From: Ignavibacteriales bacterium
Lineage (GTDB): Bacteria; Bacteroidota; Ignavibacteria; Ignavibacteriales; Melioribacteraceae
Length of the DNA: 64,000 nucleotides
Direction: 5' to 3'
NCBI GenBank assembly: GCA_026390795.1
Contig: JAPLFG010000001.1
Coordinates: forward strand, 434,001 to 498,000
Part shown: positions 49,952 to 57,829 of the stretch, one piece after another
Layout of the letters: every line of letters starts with the position of its first letter
How positions within the stretch are numbered: position 1 is the stretch's first letter
Notes under the pieces: model-generated
Told to the model about the DNA's origin: nothing
Databases searched by the model: none
What the model saw: the letters and a program-made list of their open reading frames with translations, nothing else
Position numbers and translations under genes: made by a program

Positions 49952-51175
49952 CTATTTCCTTGATTCTCTAAGCCATTTGGATATTTCTTTCCAGGATGGC
50001 TCTTTGCCATACATTAAAATTGAAAGTGAGAAAATTCTTCCGGCTGCTTTCCGTAAATACCAGATGGATAGTATTAGTAGGATCAAAGAAAGTAATATCT
50101 CTATAAATGGCACATCTGTTAAAACCAGTCTTGCTGATAGAACCGGCGAAGAAGTGAGTGGAAACAAAGATAATATTTTCATCACTAACGAATCCGGATT
50201 TCCAAGAGCGTAAAATGCAATCGCAACCGGTATGACCGGCACCATCATTAAAGAACTTCTCGCTGAAGTATTCGGGTCGTTAATTGTGGCAGCTATTGCC
50301 GAAAAAAAAGTGTTCCATAAGAGAAAACCGCTAATGGATAAAATAAATAATACAACTATTAATAATGGATTGGTTATCGAAAGTGGCATAGACCAACCGC
50401 TACCGAACATTGAAGAAACCATAATAAACACAACCGTGCTTAAAGCACTTGTTACAAGCAAAACAATTGATAACAATGATATACCTAAAATCTTACCGTC
50501 TATCCAAGTTTTGGGACTAATAGCAGATGCTATTACTTCAGTTATTCTAAGTTGTTTCTCCCCAGTTATGGCTACAAATTGATAAGACAATCCAAAGAAT
50601 ACTCCAAGCAACATTAATCCAATAAATATTCCGGCTGAAACCTTCTCGCCGGTACTACTTTCTTCTCTTTTGGTTTCGGTGTAGTTCATTTTTATTTGAG
50701 CTTGCTGAAAAATATTTTTAAGTTGCTCTTGGGAAATATTTGATTGCTTAAGTATGATTTGTTGCCGTGCCGCAGTAAGCGCTTTCTGCAATTCTCCTAA
50801 CCAGGCGGGTTTTTTATTTACTATTAGCTCAATATTATCAATATCGTTTAATATTAGTATTCCACCTATTTCTTTTTTAGCCAATAACTTTTTCTGCTCA
50901 TCTGTCTCAGTAAATTCTTTTTTTGTTAGTTTGATTTTACTTTCATTACTTAATTTGATAGGAAGAACATGGCTGTTGATAATGACTAATTGAACATTAT
51001 CATCACTGAATTTTTCTATGAGAGCTTTTCCGCCAAAAATTAAGAGACTAATCAATGCACTAATCAACAGAGTGATGATCTGATCTTTTAATTTGAACCA
51101 TCTGTTGAATTCCCATTTAGCAACCTCAAGAGTCAATTTGATCTTTGAGCTTTTCCCATTATTCATTACTTGCAC
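49952..51175 (-). CDS. ABC-2 type permease (NatB-like)
   Basis: 407 residues. One N-terminal helix, a large extracytoplasmic region (about 55-190), then five or six C-terminal helices: the layout of NatB/ABC-2 sodium- or drug-efflux permeases. VSAGIFIGLMLLGVFFGLSY and SARSSLMMVPVIPVAIAFYA fit the membrane core. It overlaps the ATPase gene by 17 bp, so both subunits are made from one two-gene cassette. Confidence 0.82.
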   Translation of the reverse strand: MQVMNNGKSSKIKLTLEVAKWEFNRWFKLKDQIITLLISALISLLIFGGKALIEKFSDDNVQLVIINSHVLPIKLSNESKIKLTKKEFTETDEQKKLLAKKEIGGILILNDIDNIELIVNKKPAWLGELQKALTAARQQIILKQSNISQEQLKNIFQQAQIKMNYTETKREESSTGEKVSAGIFIGLMLLGVFFGLSYQFVAITGEKQLRITEVIASAISPKTWIDGKILGISLLSIVLLVTSALSTVVFIMVSSMFGSGWSMPLSITNPLLIVVLFILSISGFLLWNTFFSAIAATINDPNTSARSSLMMVPVIPVAIAFYALGNPDSLVMKILSLFPLTSSPVLSARLVLTDVPFIEILLSLILLILSIWYLRKAAGRIFSLSILMYGKEPSWKEISKWLRESRK

Positions 51176-52106
51176 CTTTGTCCTTACTAATTTTCTCTAT
51201 AAATATGTCGTGTAAAGATATATGTTCAGTCTTTATGGAAGTTATTCTATAGTTTGAAGCGGCTTTGTTAAGCAACCCCGATAATGATTTGTTTTGCTTT
51301 AAGAATATTTTTACTTCAGTATCATTAATAGATTCAACTTTTTCCACAGCATCATCATTTTGGAGCAACGATAAATCAGGTATGCCCTCAACATTTATTA
51401 TTATTTTTTCTCCGGTAGAAAAGTCTTTCTTTATTTCATCAACGGTTCCATAAGCAATTTTTTTCCCATTGTTTAAGAGTAAAACACGGTCGGCAATACG
51501 TTCAACCAAGTGCATTTGGTGTGCACTTAATAGTATAGTGGTCCCTTTATCGCGAAGTTCTTTGATTATCATTAAAAATGCTTCTTGATTGATAGGATCG
51601 AAACCAGCAAAAGGTTCGTCAAGTACCGCAAATGATGGATTGTGAAGAACAGAAGAAATAAACTGAACTTTCTGTTGATTTCCTTTTGAAAGTGTGCTTA
51701 GTTTTTCGTTTTTTCTCTCGTATAATTCAAGTTTTTCAAGCCATTCTTCGGCAGACTTCTCAGCTTGCTTTTTGATCATACCTCTGATGACACCCATAAA
51801 AACTAAAGTCTTTATAATTGGGATTTCTTGATATAATCCACGTTCTTCGGGTAAATAACCAAGTTCAGAAGCAAGAGGAATCTGGGAACTTTTATTTTCA
51901 TTTAAGTAAAATTCAATTATTCCTTCATCGGGTTTAATTATGTCCATCAACATACGCACTATAGTGGTTTTTCCAGCACCATTAGGACCAAGCAACGCAA
52001 ATATTTCTCCTCTATTTATACTGAAGGAAAGATTATTTACTGCGGTAATTTTTCCAAATTGTTTTAGTATTGAATCTACCTTCAGTATCTCATCTGATTT
52101 TTTCAT
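51159..52106 (-). CDS. ABC transporter ATPase (NatA-like)
   Basis: 315 residues. Walker A GPNGAGKTT near residue 39, signature LSKGNQQKVQ near 138, Walker B AVLDEPFAGFD near 157 and an H-loop LLSAHQMH. NatA-type C-terminal extension of about 85 residues. It partners with the overlapping permease gene. Exported substrate is not predictable; NatAB relatives extrude sodium or peptides and drugs. Confidence 0.88.
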   Translation of the reverse strand: MKKSDEILKVDSILKQFGKITAVNNLSFSINRGEIFALLGPNGAGKTTIVRMLMDIIKPDEGIIEFYLNENKSSQIPLASELGYLPEERGLYQEIPIIKTLVFMGVIRGMIKKQAEKSAEEWLEKLELYERKNEKLSTLSKGNQQKVQFISSVLHNPSFAVLDEPFAGFDPINQEAFLMIIKELRDKGTTILLSAHQMHLVERIADRVLLLNNGKKIAYGTVDEIKKDFSTGEKIIINVEGIPDLSLLQNDDAVEKVESINDTEVKIFLKQNKSLSGLLNKAASNYRITSIKTEHISLHDIFIEKISKDKGASNE

Positions 52107-52142
52107 TAAACTCCTTTTTCGAATGAGAGAAAATTTATTGCA

Positions 52143-52330
52143 ATATAACGGCCTTGCAACTAAAGCGCCGCCCCAGAACAGGAATGCCGAATAATTGCAA
52201 CAACTTTTTATTTATAAAAAAAATTATTAGAACAACCAACTTTAACAAGCAATTTGTTTTTATAACCACACACAAAATTTAGAACAATGCCGCACTGAAA
52301 AACGGCGTCCGCTTGATTGGCGGGTTATAT
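52143..52330 (-). repeat. attC site 6
   Basis: 188 bp. R'' ATATAAC, R' GTTATAT in minus-strand reading. Arms AACTAAAGCGCCGCC and AACGGCGTCCGCTTGATT. The centre (TTTTTATTTATAAA, AGAACAA, AAGCAA) is shared with site 12. Confidence 0.82.
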
Positions 52331-52354
52331 TGCGTCTTTGATTTTATCATAATT

Positions 52355-52372
52355 ATGTCATAATATTGACAT
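52355..52372 (+). promoter_or_regulatory. palindromic operator before the toxin-antitoxin pair
   Basis: ATGTCA-TAATAT-TGACAT, perfect 6-bp arms, lies 23 bp before the antitoxin ATG, where Phd/YefM-type antitoxins usually bind to repress their own operon. The AT-rich region around it probably contains the cassette's own promoter. Confidence 0.5.
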
Positions 52373-52394
52373 AGAAAAATAAAGAGTATAAACT

Positions 52395-52667
52395 ATGCCA
52401 ATAATAAAACCCATATCTGATTTAAGAAACAAATCAAATGAGATTTCAAAACTTGCAAACGATTCTAATGAACCAATCTATATCACTAAGAATGGTGAAG
52501 GTGATCTAGTTGTCATGTCAATGAATCATTATTCCAAGATGCAACTCAAACTTGATTTGCTTTCAAAATTATCACTTGCCCAGAAACAAAAATCAACCGG
52601 TGATACTGGAAACAGTCTTAAACAAGTTATGACTAAAATCCGGACAATGATAAATGAGCAAAAATAA
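52395..52667 (+). CDS. Phd/YefM-family antitoxin
   Basis: 90 residues. PIIKPISDLRNKSNEISKLA, EPIYITKNGEGDLVVMSMNHY is the Phd/YefM DNA-binding fold (N-terminal dimer plus operator contact); the C-terminal tail would wrap the toxin. It overlaps the toxin start by 14 bp. It is one of only two array genes on the plus strand, opposite to the cassettes around it, which is common for toxin-antitoxin cassettes with their own promoter. Confidence 0.88.
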   Translation: MPIIKPISDLRNKSNEISKLANDSNEPIYITKNGEGDLVVMSMNHYSKMQLKLDLLSKLSLAQKQKSTGDTGNSLKQVMTKIRTMINEQK

Positions 52668-52965
52668 TTTTAGCGTTCGACTTTTAAGTATCGCAGAAGA
52701 AGATTTCACTGAAATAATTTCTTTCATTAATGCTGATAATATAAAAGCCGCTGCAAATCTCGCCGACAAAATTGAAAAGAACTTAGAATTACTTGCTGAT
52801 AATCCTTTGTTAGGTAAATCTCCCAGCGATTCTGATCTTAAACTGCTTGGATACCGATATTTGATTATTGAGAACCCCCTAATTTTTTACACAATAGAAA
52901 AAAGAACAATTTTGATTCATAGAATGCTTCACGGTGCAAGAAACTATAAACCACTTCTCCTTTAA
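52654..52965 (+). CDS. RelE/ParE-family toxin
   Basis: 103 residues. VRLLSIAEEDFTEIISFI at the start, ADKIEKNLELLADNPLLGKSP, and a C-terminal LIHRMLHGARNYKPLL are typical of RelE/ParE toxins (ribosome-dependent mRNase or gyrase inhibitor). RHLHGARD-like ends favour the ParE/RelE group, but the exact target cannot be assigned. It is paired with the overlapping antitoxin; such pairs stabilise large cassette arrays. Confidence 0.88.
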   Translation: MSKNNFSVRLLSIAEEDFTEIISFINADNIKAAANLADKIEKNLELLADNPLLGKSPSDSDLKLLGYRYLIIENPLIFYTIEKRTILIHRMLHGARNYKPLLL

Positions 52966-52978
52966 CAATTTTCAAGCA

Positions 52979-53204
52979 ATATAACGGCGTTGCGCCTAAC
53001 CCGCCGCCCATAACAAGGAAGCCAAGTAAAACACAACTGATAAATATTTAGCCGTAGGTGCTTATCTTGCGTCAGCAAAGCACCGAAGGCAAGTTAATTA
53101 ATTAGAACGAACACTTAGAACAAAATCTATAACTAAAACACAATTTCAAAAATCACAAATTCGCCCAACTAAAATGGCGGTCGGCGTTGAGGTGCTGGTT
53201 TTAC
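52979..53204 (-). repeat. attC site 7 (with extra apical hairpin)
   Basis: 226 bp. R'' GTAAAAC, R' GTTATAT in minus-strand reading. It is longer than most because of a 40-bp hairpin at 53051-53090 (GCCGTAGGTGCTT ... AAGCACCGAAGGC). Confidence 0.75.
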
Positions 53205-53210
53205 CAAAAT

Positions 53211-53882
53211 TTATTTTATGACTAAATCCTTTATTTCCCACACTCCTAATGACTTATCACTGAAAATGCCATCCCTTTCAGTACAATTCTCATTAATAAT
53301 CAGGATAGGTTCTGGAAAATTGAAAGGAGTTTTCATAAAATTCAATGGACGCCAACCACCAGTTACTATATTATTGTTTATTTCTTCTTGAGTAAACGTA
53401 GTTATCATTAAATATCTTGAATTACTTTTTTGGATATTTGATAAGGCTTTCCAAATATCCATTATTGATAAGTGGACTAAGCAATCTCGGCAAAAAACCA
53501 GGTCCATTGATTCTTGAATATCTTCAAGCATATTGAATTGCACAAAATTTATATTATCACTTTTGTATTTCTGATTATTTCTATGGACAATGTCTTCTAC
53601 TATATCACCTCCCAAATAAATATTATTGGAGAGATTAATTTCTTTAAACCAATTAAAGTCTCCACAAGGAATGTCAAAAATAGTTTTAATATCCAGTTCT
53701 TTTATAACCTTCGGCAATTCTTTAATAACGGTTTTTACTTGCGCTAATGCCGACCCAAATCCAGAAACCGATTCTTCTTCGTGCCAAACATTTTTCTTTT
53801 CAATCTCTGTAAATATTTCTTTTGTAGATCTGTTTAGAAATCTACTGCCATCTGAATAAACATATAGTTTTGAACGATCCAT
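53211..53882 (-). CDS. class I SAM-dependent methyltransferase
   Basis: 223 residues. KTIFDIPCGDFNWFKEI (about 65-81) is the SAM-binding glycine/acidic loop variant; GGDIVEDIV is motif II, NFVQFNMLED motif III and LVFCRDCLVHLS motif IV. This resembles uncharacterised Rossmann methyltransferases of sugar or natural-product type. Substrate unknown. It is a single-gene cassette, with the stop 6 bp from attC R''. Confidence 0.78.
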   Translation of the reverse strand: MDRSKLYVYSDGSRFLNRSTKEIFTEIEKKNVWHEEESVSGFGSALAQVKTVIKELPKVIKELDIKTIFDIPCGDFNWFKEINLSNNIYLGGDIVEDIVHRNNQKYKSDNINFVQFNMLEDIQESMDLVFCRDCLVHLSIMDIWKALSNIQKSNSRYLMITTFTQEEINNNIVTGGWRPLNFMKTPFNFPEPILIINENCTERDGIFSDKSLGVWEIKDLVIK

Positions 53883-53901
53883 ATTGATCTCACAATTTTT
53901 G

Positions 53902-54066
53902 GTATAACGACGTTGAGTTTAAGCGGACGCCATAAAGTTCCCGCTACAAATACAACGACTTATTGTTTATGTTATTTTATTTTTGTTCTGCCTCAACTTT
54001 CACAACAAAGACAAACTACAAATACCACGACCGACTACAGCGTTCCGCTTGAGACGCGGGTTAGGC
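53902..54066 (-). repeat. attC site 8
   Basis: 165 bp. R'' is the exact consensus GCCTAAC; R' is GTTATAC. It belongs to a sub-family with sites 10 and 13 (TTTAAGCGGACGCC ... TACAGCGTTCCGCTTGAGACGC). R'' supplies the stop codon of the next gene. Confidence 0.88.
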
Positions 54067-54432
54067 GTTGCCAACATCCAATAAAAAAATGATTCCTCGT
54101 GCGACTAGAAACGCTAATACAGTACAAACCAATCCAATAGTCAGCATCGGAGGTCCCCACACGACTGAAGATATCCCGGCAGTTAATACAAATGAGATTA
54201 ACCAAGCGAGCCGAACTGAACGACGCAACTTATGCCAGTAAAAACAAGTAACAGTAATCAACAAGCTAAAAAGTCCAAACACAATCTGAACAACGGTTTC
54301 CACTTTTTGGCCAATTGTCTTGGATCGAGGAATTTGATTGATCCCACCCGACAATGACACCCAAGCCAAAACAAAGAGAAGAAGTATTGTGCTTATCAAA
54401 ATGATCCGTCGAACTGCCATGCTTAGTTTCAT
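54061..54432 (-). CDS. small membrane protein, unknown
   Basis: 123 residues, four predicted membrane helices (about 10-30, 45-65, 72-92, 98-118) with short polar links. No family recognised. The TAA stop lies inside attC site 8 (54061-54063, within GCCTAAC of the minus strand), so the cassette's gene ends in its recombination site. Confidence 0.6.
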   Translation of the reverse strand: MKLSMAVRRIILISTILLLFVLAWVSLSGGINQIPRSKTIGQKVETVVQIVFGLFSLLITVTCFYWHKLRRSVRLAWLISFVLTAGISSVVWGPPMLTIGLVCTVLAFLVARGIIFLLDVGNA

Positions 54433-54449
54433 ATATCTTTCTTTAATGC

Positions 54450-54737
54450 GCCTAACGGCGTTGTGCCTAAGCCGAAGCCCAGAACAACTATGACGCTCTT
54501 GGCAACATCCTTTTTAGTTTTAAAATCAACTTCGTTTTATTCAGGGTGTGAGATAAAAAACCGATTAACTCACAATCCTTGTTCTTCAATAATCTTTTTG
54601 CAATAAGATATTTAGTTTATTTCTATCTCACACCCTAAATCAACTTTTAACAACATACTTACACTGAAAAACTAAACCCAATAACTTTATCAAATGACCG
54701 CATCGTAGATGCGGTCGCTTTGAGTTGCTGGTTATAA
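54450..54737 (-). repeat. attC site 9, carrying the second mini-element
   Basis: 288 bp. R'' TTATAAC, consensus R' GTTAGGC in minus-strand reading. Arms CTAAGCCGAAGCC and GCGGTCGCTTTGAG. Without the insert at 54543-54636 it is 194 bp. Confidence 0.82.
54543..54636. mobile_element. 94-bp palindrome-ended mini-element, copy 2
   Basis: Perfect 13-bp terminal inverted repeats AGGGTGTGAGATA / TATCTCACACCCT around an AT-rich centre with internal CTCACAATC. Same organisation and length as the copy at 46837-46929. Where copy 1 has ACGTGAG/CTCACGT, this has GTGTGAG/CTCACAC, so the ends changed together. It sits at a different place within its attC. Confidence 0.65.
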
Positions 54738-54767
54738 GCGTCTTAAAATTTAATAAAACACAATTAT

Positions 54768-55067
54768 TTATCTTGAGTATGCTTGAATCTCATCGATTAG
54801 TCCACTTTTAAAAGCACGTTTTACTATTTGCCAATCGCCTTTTCTATTAAAATAGAGACAACAATAATTACGTTGCATAAGTGTTCCGTTAAATAGATAA
54901 AATTCCATTTGGTTAATACCTTGTTGGTTCTTAACGAAACCTAAAGCGTAATCTATAAAACGCGTCATTGCGATTGTCGAATCTTTTGTTAGATGACTCA
55001 TTAGATAATCAATATCTTCTTTTTGACCATTGGTTGCTCTATGAATAAAATCATTTATTATTCCCAT
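54768..55067 (-). CDS. small soluble protein, unknown
   Basis: 99 residues, mixed alpha/beta, no signal or membrane segment. Contains LFNGTLMQRNYCCLYFNRKGDW. I recognise no family. It is flanked by attC sites 9 and 10 in normal cassette orientation, which is the main support that it is a real gene. Confidence 0.6.
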   Translation of the reverse strand: MGIINDFIHRATNGQKEDIDYLMSHLTKDSTIAMTRFIDYALGFVKNQQGINQMEFYLFNGTLMQRNYCCLYFNRKGDWQIVKRAFKSGLIDEIQAYSR

Positions 55068-55127
55068 GCTAGTCTTAATATTATAACAATAACTAATACA
55101 TTATAATTATTTGGATTTACCTTTAGC

Positions 55128-55292
55128 TTATAACGGCGTTGCGTTTAAGCGGACGCCAAAAGGTTTCCGCTACAAATACAACGACTTATTTTTTACGTTA
55201 TCTATTTACTTCCTTTCTTCAACATTCGCTACAATGATAAACTGCAAATACTGCGACCCGCTACAGCGTTCCGCTTGAGACGCTTGTTATAT
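55128..55292 (-). repeat. attC site 10
   Basis: 165 bp. R'' ATATAAC, R' GTTATAA in minus-strand reading. Same sub-family and length as sites 8 and 13. It provides the TAA stop of the amine oxidase gene (55287-55289). Confidence 0.88.
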
Positions 55293-56615
55293 GCGGTTTT
55301 TTAAAATTTGTTCAGCTGCCCACCTTCCCGATTCTGACGCTCCTTCAGTAAATGGCATACTCATATAGTCACCAGCTAATAGCACACGTTCTTCTAAATA
55401 CTTGTAGTCCCTATACTGCACTAAATCTTTTGCTCTTCCTATATGCGAATAAGGTTCAGCATGCTTCCAACGGTAAATACGTGTAGAAGAAATTTTATTA
55501 GATAGCCCAGGTAAATATTTTAAAGCCTCCGACACTACTGTTTCAACAATTGAATCATCCTTATCAAACATCATAGACTCAGATGCTTTGTTTGATAGCA
55601 TAATATTTAATAACTGCCCATGATGAGTATATTTATGATTTTTGTTCGATTCAATACCAATCGAAGCAATATTCTTTCGTTCTGCGCGTGGGATTAGCAA
55701 CCCATATACATCCTTTAAATGATCAGGCAATAAAAATTTTTCATTTGTCATGATTGCAATATTTATGTTAGTGCTGTAACGTGTTGACATTAGCCTATTT
55801 GTAATTTCGCAACTACTAGTAAAAATTTGTCCAGCATTAACAGCAGGTATTGCCAGAATCACATACTCAGCTTTTGTTTGAGAATTGTTTACATTGACAC
55901 TGACTGAATCGGAACTGCTTTCAATGCAGCTTACCAGCGAATCAAGATCAACATCCAATCGTGATGCTATCGATTCGGCCAAAGTCCCAATTCCACCAGA
56001 GATAGATAAAGTGCGGCTACGCCTAAAACCAAACGCTAACAGGGCCATTGATAACGAAAGAGATGTCGCTTCAGGTTCTTGGAAGTAGAATCCTTGTAAC
56101 ATCGGCTCGAATAAATATTCTGTTACAATTGGGTCAATCATTCTATTAGTCCAAGAAGACACGGATTCATTATCAAAAGATGCCCATTTGCTGTAGTCAT
56201 TGAGCGAAAGTGAATTCAATGATTGACGCAATTGCCAACTTCGCCAACCAAGTTTTAACCAGGCTGAAAGGTTTAATAAACCGCTTGTCAATGTGTGAAT
56301 AGGATTATCAAGACGCATTCGGCATATTTTTCCATTTCGTACAATTGCACTCCAAGGAGAAGTCTCGTGGATGTTGCTTTTCAATCCAAGTTCAGCAGCA
56401 ATGGACAATAAGAGATTGTATTCGCTCGATAAAAATTGAGCACCTCGATCCAAAATAAAGTCATTGACTATATCTGTTGTCATTCTACCACCGACTCGAT
56501 CGGAAGCTTCAAACAATTTTACACTTATTCCTTTTTGGGCAAGAAAATAGGCTGCTGTAAGACCAGCAATCCCAGCTCCAATGACTATTACTTGAAACGA
56601 TTTAGATTCCGACAT
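55287..56615 (-). CDS. FAD-dependent amine oxidase/protoporphyrinogen oxidase-like protein
   Basis: 442 residues from the ATG at 56615. A longer reading from 56660 lies inside attC site 11 and is rejected. N-terminal FAD-binding VIVIGAGIAGLTAAYFLAQKG, then EASDRVGGRMTTD, DRGAQFL and the C-terminal LAGDYMSMPFTEGASESG are typical of the flavin amine oxidase/HemG-like superfamily. The 5' leader is only 4 bp from R', so translation signals come largely from attC. Substrate unknown. Confidence 0.82.
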   Translation of the reverse strand: MSESKSFQVIVIGAGIAGLTAAYFLAQKGISVKLFEASDRVGGRMTTDIVNDFILDRGAQFLSSEYNLLLSIAAELGLKSNIHETSPWSAIVRNGKICRMRLDNPIHTLTSGLLNLSAWLKLGWRSWQLRQSLNSLSLNDYSKWASFDNESVSSWTNRMIDPIVTEYLFEPMLQGFYFQEPEATSLSLSMALLAFGFRRSRTLSISGGIGTLAESIASRLDVDLDSLVSCIESSSDSVSVNVNNSQTKAEYVILAIPAVNAGQIFTSSCEITNRLMSTRYSTNINIAIMTNEKFLLPDHLKDVYGLLIPRAERKNIASIGIESNKNHKYTHHGQLLNIMLSNKASESMMFDKDDSIVETVVSEALKYLPGLSNKISSTRIYRWKHAEPYSHIGRAKDLVQYRDYKYLEERVLLAGDYMSMPFTEGASESGRWAAEQILKNRI

Positions 56616-56619
56616 AAGC

Positions 56620-56807
56620 ATATAACGGCATTGCAAATAAAGCGCTGCCCAGAACAACAATGCAACACTGAAAAGCCAATGCCAATATTTATTTATAAAT
56701 ATGTTTTGCTAACTAAACTTAAAGAGCAATTCACTTTTACAACGAACACCAATGATTTGAAAAATGCCACAACTTTTAAATCAGTCGCTTTGAGTTGCGG
56801 GTTATGC
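56620..56807 (-). repeat. attC site 11
   Basis: 188 bp. R'' GCATAAC, R' GTTATAT in minus-strand reading. Arms CAAATAAAGCGCTGCCC and TCAGTCGCTTTGAGTTGCGGG. It separates the amine oxidase cassette from the two-gene membrane cassette. Confidence 0.85.
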
Positions 56808-56811
56808 AACT

Positions 56812-57207
56812 TCATAATTTTACAAAATATTTTTGCTCTAGTTGCTTTTTATAACATTCTTTCCAATCAATTAAGCCAATCCAACTGAACAATAATGTAA
56901 GTGGGATTATTATGAATATAACTGAATGGATAAAAGTAGAATGATTTATTATAATAACATTTATTATAAATGATATAAGTAATCCGATAAGTGCCCCATA
57001 TTTGATTATATGAACTACTTTATTCTTATTGGTTGGAATAAGTTTCTCAATTCTTTTATCTCTGCTCCTATCAAGATATTCAAACAATACGAATATTAGA
57101 ACAACAAATACCAGAATATTTAAGAACTCTAGTCGAGATGAATTTGGTTGGTAAATCTGATTAACAAGAAATGGAAGTATAAATATTAATGGATAATATT
57201 TTTTCAT
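56812..57207 (-). CDS. small membrane protein, unknown (second gene of cassette)
   Basis: 131 residues from the ATG at 57207, which overlaps the stop of the upstream gene as ATGA (57204-57207). Four hydrophobic segments with a charged loop FEYLDRSRDKRIEKLIP. No family recognised. The stop is 5 bp from attC R''. It probably acts with the co-encoded 68-residue membrane protein. Confidence 0.6.
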   Translation of the reverse strand: MKKYYPLIFILPFLVNQIYQPNSSRLEFLNILVFVVLIFVLFEYLDRSRDKRIEKLIPTNKNKVVHIIKYGALIGLLISFIINVIIINHSTFIHSVIFIIIPLTLLFSWIGLIDWKECYKKQLEQKYFVKL

Positions 57208-57410
57208 ATACTTTGACCACCATTTTTTTTCTTGGCAGAAATATTTTTTAACGATAATACTGAAAGCGTCAGAAAAACAATTAGGGCAATAATGGAGAAA
57301 ACAATTTTCCATACCGTTCCAGAATCAACACTTTTCATTAACGCATAAAATGAAAAGAATGCCATTAACAATGGCAAATAGAGTATCCAATAATTTGATT
57401 TATGTTCCAT
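57204..57410 (-). CDS. very small membrane protein, unknown (first gene of cassette)
   Basis: 68 residues from the ATG at 57410 (MEHKSNYWIL). Two hydrophobic helices and a basic C-terminus KNISAKKKNGG. A longer reading upstream runs into attC site 12 and is not credible. It overlaps the next gene by 4 bp. The paired membrane proteins recall small two-component membrane toxin/immunity or transport pairs, but nothing proves that. Confidence 0.55.
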   Translation of the reverse strand: MEHKSNYWILYLPLLMAFFSFYALMKSVDSGTVWKIVFSIIALIVFLTLSVLSLKNISAKKKNGGQSI

Positions 57411-57462
57411 ATTATTTTCTCCAACCAGTTGCATAACGGCGTTGTCTATAGAAAAGAAAGTC

Positions 57463-57829
57463 AAGAAAAAACAGTTCATCCTTGGGATTTATAATCCCAC
57501 ATTTCTGACTTCGGTCTCACAGACAACACTCATGTTGATTATTATTTTTGTTGAATAACTTCTATTTAATATTTCTTCAGTTTTATCTTTCTTTGCTCGC
57601 TACTTCTTTTATGTGTTTGTTTTACCAGTCGTCTATCTGAGCTCTCTGTTTGGGCTACGGCAAATTTTAGTATAAACTGGGAGTGGTTAACCGCCGCATT
57701 TGGAATATTCCCTAAACATCATGGGACTTCAAACGCCGTTTTGAACTCTCTCTCCCACACTTTCAGATCATCTCTAAAGAAAATGAAGTTCTGCTTTTGT
57801 TTTAATAATCAATTTTTGTCTTTCTCTAT
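57463..57829 (-). ncRNA. candidate bridge/seekRNA of the IS110-family element
   Basis: Non-coding region after the transposase stop, the position of the guide RNA in IS1111-type elements. Two adjacent stem-loops are visible: TGGGA/TCCCA (57722-57726, 57753-57757) encloses TTCAAA/TTTGAA with AACGCCGTT (57732-57740); GGGA/TCCC (57679-57682, 57709-57712) encloses ACCGCCGC (57690-57697). Read as minus-strand RNA, the first equals the plus-strand left flank AACGGCGTT (57435-57443). The second contains GCGGC, complementary to the right flank GCCGC (58998-59002). Opposite polarity of two guides is what a target loop needs. Exact RNA ends are unknown. Confidence 0.5.

Noticed and set aside
56616-56660. 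Longer start for the amine oxidase gene
   Set aside because: The extra 15 residues are encoded by attC site 11; the ATG at 56615 immediately precedes the FAD motif.
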